Shown in pieces: positions 61,901 through 64,000 of a DNA stretch of 64,000 nt. The position numbers and the translations under genes were made by a program. Each line of letters starts with the position of its first letter. Positions within the stretch are counted from its first letter, which is position 1. The notes below the pieces were generated by a model that had not been told where the DNA came from, ran no database searches, and worked only from the letters and a program-made list of their open reading frames with translations. Source of the stretch: Tanypteryx hageni (lineage: Eukaryota; Arthropoda; Insecta; Odonata; Petaluridae); the NCBI GenBank assembly GCA_028673005.1, contig CM054116.1, positions 36,118,854-36,182,853 on the forward strand. Direction: 5' to 3'.

Positions 61901-64000
61901 CGAGGGGGGAGGGGGGGAGGTGGATGGTAAGCTACAAGAGGTGCCATTGCCGGGACGCGAGAACGGAGGAATATCTGCCTATTTTCAATGAGTTTCATTC
62001 AACAAATCCTTATACTAATGAGGGAGTCGGAGACGCGAGTACTGATACACTTATCCCGAATTATCTGTTGAGATTTTTCATGGTGAAAATGAAAGTTAAA
62101 TCCTTGATGCGGGCGCACACTTGAGTTTATATCAGGATATTCCGCCATTAAAATTAACGACGCATAAAACGTCTCGACTAACACAAAGGGGATGACAGCG
62201 TTAACCCATCACGAATGCAACGCTTGATAAATTACAAGGATGTCGGTGGATTTGTCGTAACGGCGACTTGCCCTCGTCCATTTACGCATTTGCGAATTTA
62301 ACATAAGACTTGAGTCCGTAGCGGGATTTGCCTATCTGATAGATCGCCGATGAATACTAGTAGGCTCGAAGCCACTGCTGTAAATGTTTAGATAAGAATC
62401 CTTTGCGAGTACTACACAAATGACAGGTCAAGAAAATGAGGTTGAAATCACTGGCCGATACGTCCTTGTACTCTGCGCCTCAAGGCGACGTCGACTGAAT
62501 CTCGCGACAGGATAAAATTTTATTGAAACATGAATGGCATTTTTACGCTTGGATTGAAAAGAAGGCAGTTTGAGGGACTTCCTCGAGTATCATAAACTTC
62601 GACCAGTAAAAAATAATCAAGTTTGGATAGGATAGCTGGAAATATGTGTGAAAGAACGCGAAGGAATATCTAAAGAGTCAACAGTGAGGGAACATCGCAA
62701 TAATAGGTTTACTTTTTCACCCAATTTCTATCAGTTACGCTGCAATTTTTTTCAAACATTTTTTATTCAACTGTCTCTCTCGAAGGAATAACAGGGCACT
62801 TTTTTATTCGAAAAGTGATATCATGGTCAGCGAAACAAAAAGTAACGACGCGTTCCCGATTATCAGTTACGTCAGCGTTTTACGCCGCAAAATCTGATTT
62901 TGACGCGCGCTTCGGCAGCATCACCAAGTTACGTCACTTATAAAGAAATAAATGATTTCAGTAGACATGAGACATCACCGGTCTGTCCATTCAAAATACT
63001 CCATTCACGAGGATTGAGTTAAAGCTATTCACGGGTAGATAAGTCTCATTCAGACGCGGAAAAACTAATATCCTTTCTCGTACTAGAACAAAATGCCGTT
63101 ACATCGCTCGCACGCACTGAGTTCCGTAGCGGTAAAAAGTTATCTAACAAATTACGTAAATCTTAATATACAAGAAAAAAGTACGTTTACATCCCATGGA
63201 TATCGTCCAAAAATAAACTCGAGCACGGTTCCTACATTGAATTGCGGTACTTCTCTACTCCAATGGCTATGCAAATCGAATTAGGATTCAGTGTGTTTAG
63301 GGAAAATGAGTAATGCACATAGATATAAACATTTAAGCAACAGAAGATTAATGCACATATTTTAGAAAGCCTTGTTTGAATTTCTGAGCGGATTATTCAG
63401 AAGACATTTTTCGACAATGAATATCACTTTTTAAGCAAAAAGTATTGCAAAACATTCAGCTATTTTCGTTGGAATTCAGTCACCATACGACTAGATAAGA
63501 GACGAAATTTCACGGGAAACCGATGATGATTCACAAGCTACCGCCAATTCGGGTATTTTAAAAATGCAACAACTGGCATTTCTGGGGCATTTTAAAATAA
63601 TATTATTAACAATTAGGGCTTCAATTATGCAACGGTAATATCGCAAATATAATGAAATCGCTTTTGGCATAGGTCGCAAATGTCAATTTCATCAAATGCA
63701 ATGCAAATATTTACATCATTCACGTGTTTCAAGAACACCACGTCGGAAGAGCATAACGATTTTTCGTGCATGAGACCGTAATGTCAAAGGGATTAAAACA
63801 GCCACATGCACTAACGTCAATGGTGATAACTAGTCACGGACAAATGGCAACGCCATGAAGTGAGTTTCGACACAAAAGAAAACGCGGATATTTCCAAATG
63901 ATTCGCACTTTCACTCTCACTTCGCAAAGAAGCGACAGCAATTGAATAGTACTAGAGGAAAGAAGCTCGTGTGCAGTGTTTACCGTTTCATTTCGATAAC
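58925..64000. other. CpG-richer upstream region, no exon assigned
   Basis: Many CpG dinucleotides compared with the rest of the window, densest at 60900-61900. Long open frames overlap on both strands without codon structure or domains. CRE-like sites: TGACGTCG at 60766-60773, TACGTCA at 62868-62874 and 62930-62936. On the minus strand a good donor, gaaac|gtaagt, occurs at about 61847; it could end a non-coding first exon. I infer nearness to a promoter, not a mapped start. Confidence 0.4.

Noticed and set aside
60920..62124. Several overlapping 85-165-codon open frames on both strands
   Set aside because: CpG-rich composition suppresses stops; Arg/Ser-rich products with no recognisable domain.

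Overview
The window is eukaryotic genomic DNA, AT-rich and full of transposable elements. It is almost certainly from an arthropod and probably an insect. The evidence is spliced exons with GT/AG introns of 0.2-10 kb, a protein that follows the arthropod/vertebrate CRTC (TORC) family, and a mixed load of RTE-type LINE, Penelope-like, hAT, pogo/Tigger, MULE, piggyBac and Helitron-like sequences. No bacterial-type operon, rRNA gene, CRISPR array or canonical tRNA gene was seen.

One host gene explains the coding content: the CREB-regulated transcription coactivator gene (Crtc/TORC), on the minus strand. Ten coding exons were placed by splice sites and continuous reading phase: 47497-47029, 45859-45673, 45502-45340, 40694-40464, 34604-34437, 32991-32908, 31789-31481, 21716-21648, 15426-14913 and 5039-4729 (stop TAG at 4731-4729). 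Together they encode 834 residues. These include the SIK/14-3-3 site [10 protein letters not shown], a second site in RPRSC, the [19 protein letters not shown] core and the conserved C-terminal activation end [14 protein letters not shown]. The first coding part (CREB-binding N-terminus, NPRKFSEKIA-type) was not found in 47.5-64 kb. It probably lies beyond the right edge, so 47,498-64,000 is best read as first-intron or upstream DNA.

The introns hold the rest of the structure. 0-5.5 kb: a 525-bp dispersed repeat in two copies, a 109-bp minisatellite, a CA/TA microsatellite, and a hAT MITE with a perfect 8-bp target duplication. 5.5-7.1 kb: a pogo-like TIR element interrupted by a second TIR element at a TA site, with an uninterrupted relative at 12.2-13.1 kb. 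13.4-13.9 kb: a piggyBac relic. 19.5-21.1 kb: a decayed MULE with FLYWCH and transposase segments. 25-28.8 kb: a TTAA-flanked piggyBac-type MITE, a Tigger transposase tail and two pogo-like elements, one carrying a CENP-B-type helix-turn-helix piece. 29.2-30.6 kb: a young Penelope-like insertion that is a 601-bp inverted repeat of its GIY-YIG endonuclease end, with hammerhead-like folds in both arms. 35.8-39.1 kb: a full-length RTE-type LINE with an intact 988-residue ORF and a TTAACAT target duplication. 43.1-44.3 kb: three nested hAT-like elements. 52.5-58.9 kb: Helitron-like and SINE sequences and a purine-rich tract.

From about 59 kb to the right edge the DNA becomes richer in CpG and contains CRE half-sites. 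This may mark the approach to the Crtc promoter, but no transcript start can be fixed from sequence alone. I see no defence system, gene cluster or other new multi-gene system. The most unusual structures are the Penelope palindrome with its hammerhead-like motifs and the nested-element records that can be read base by base.
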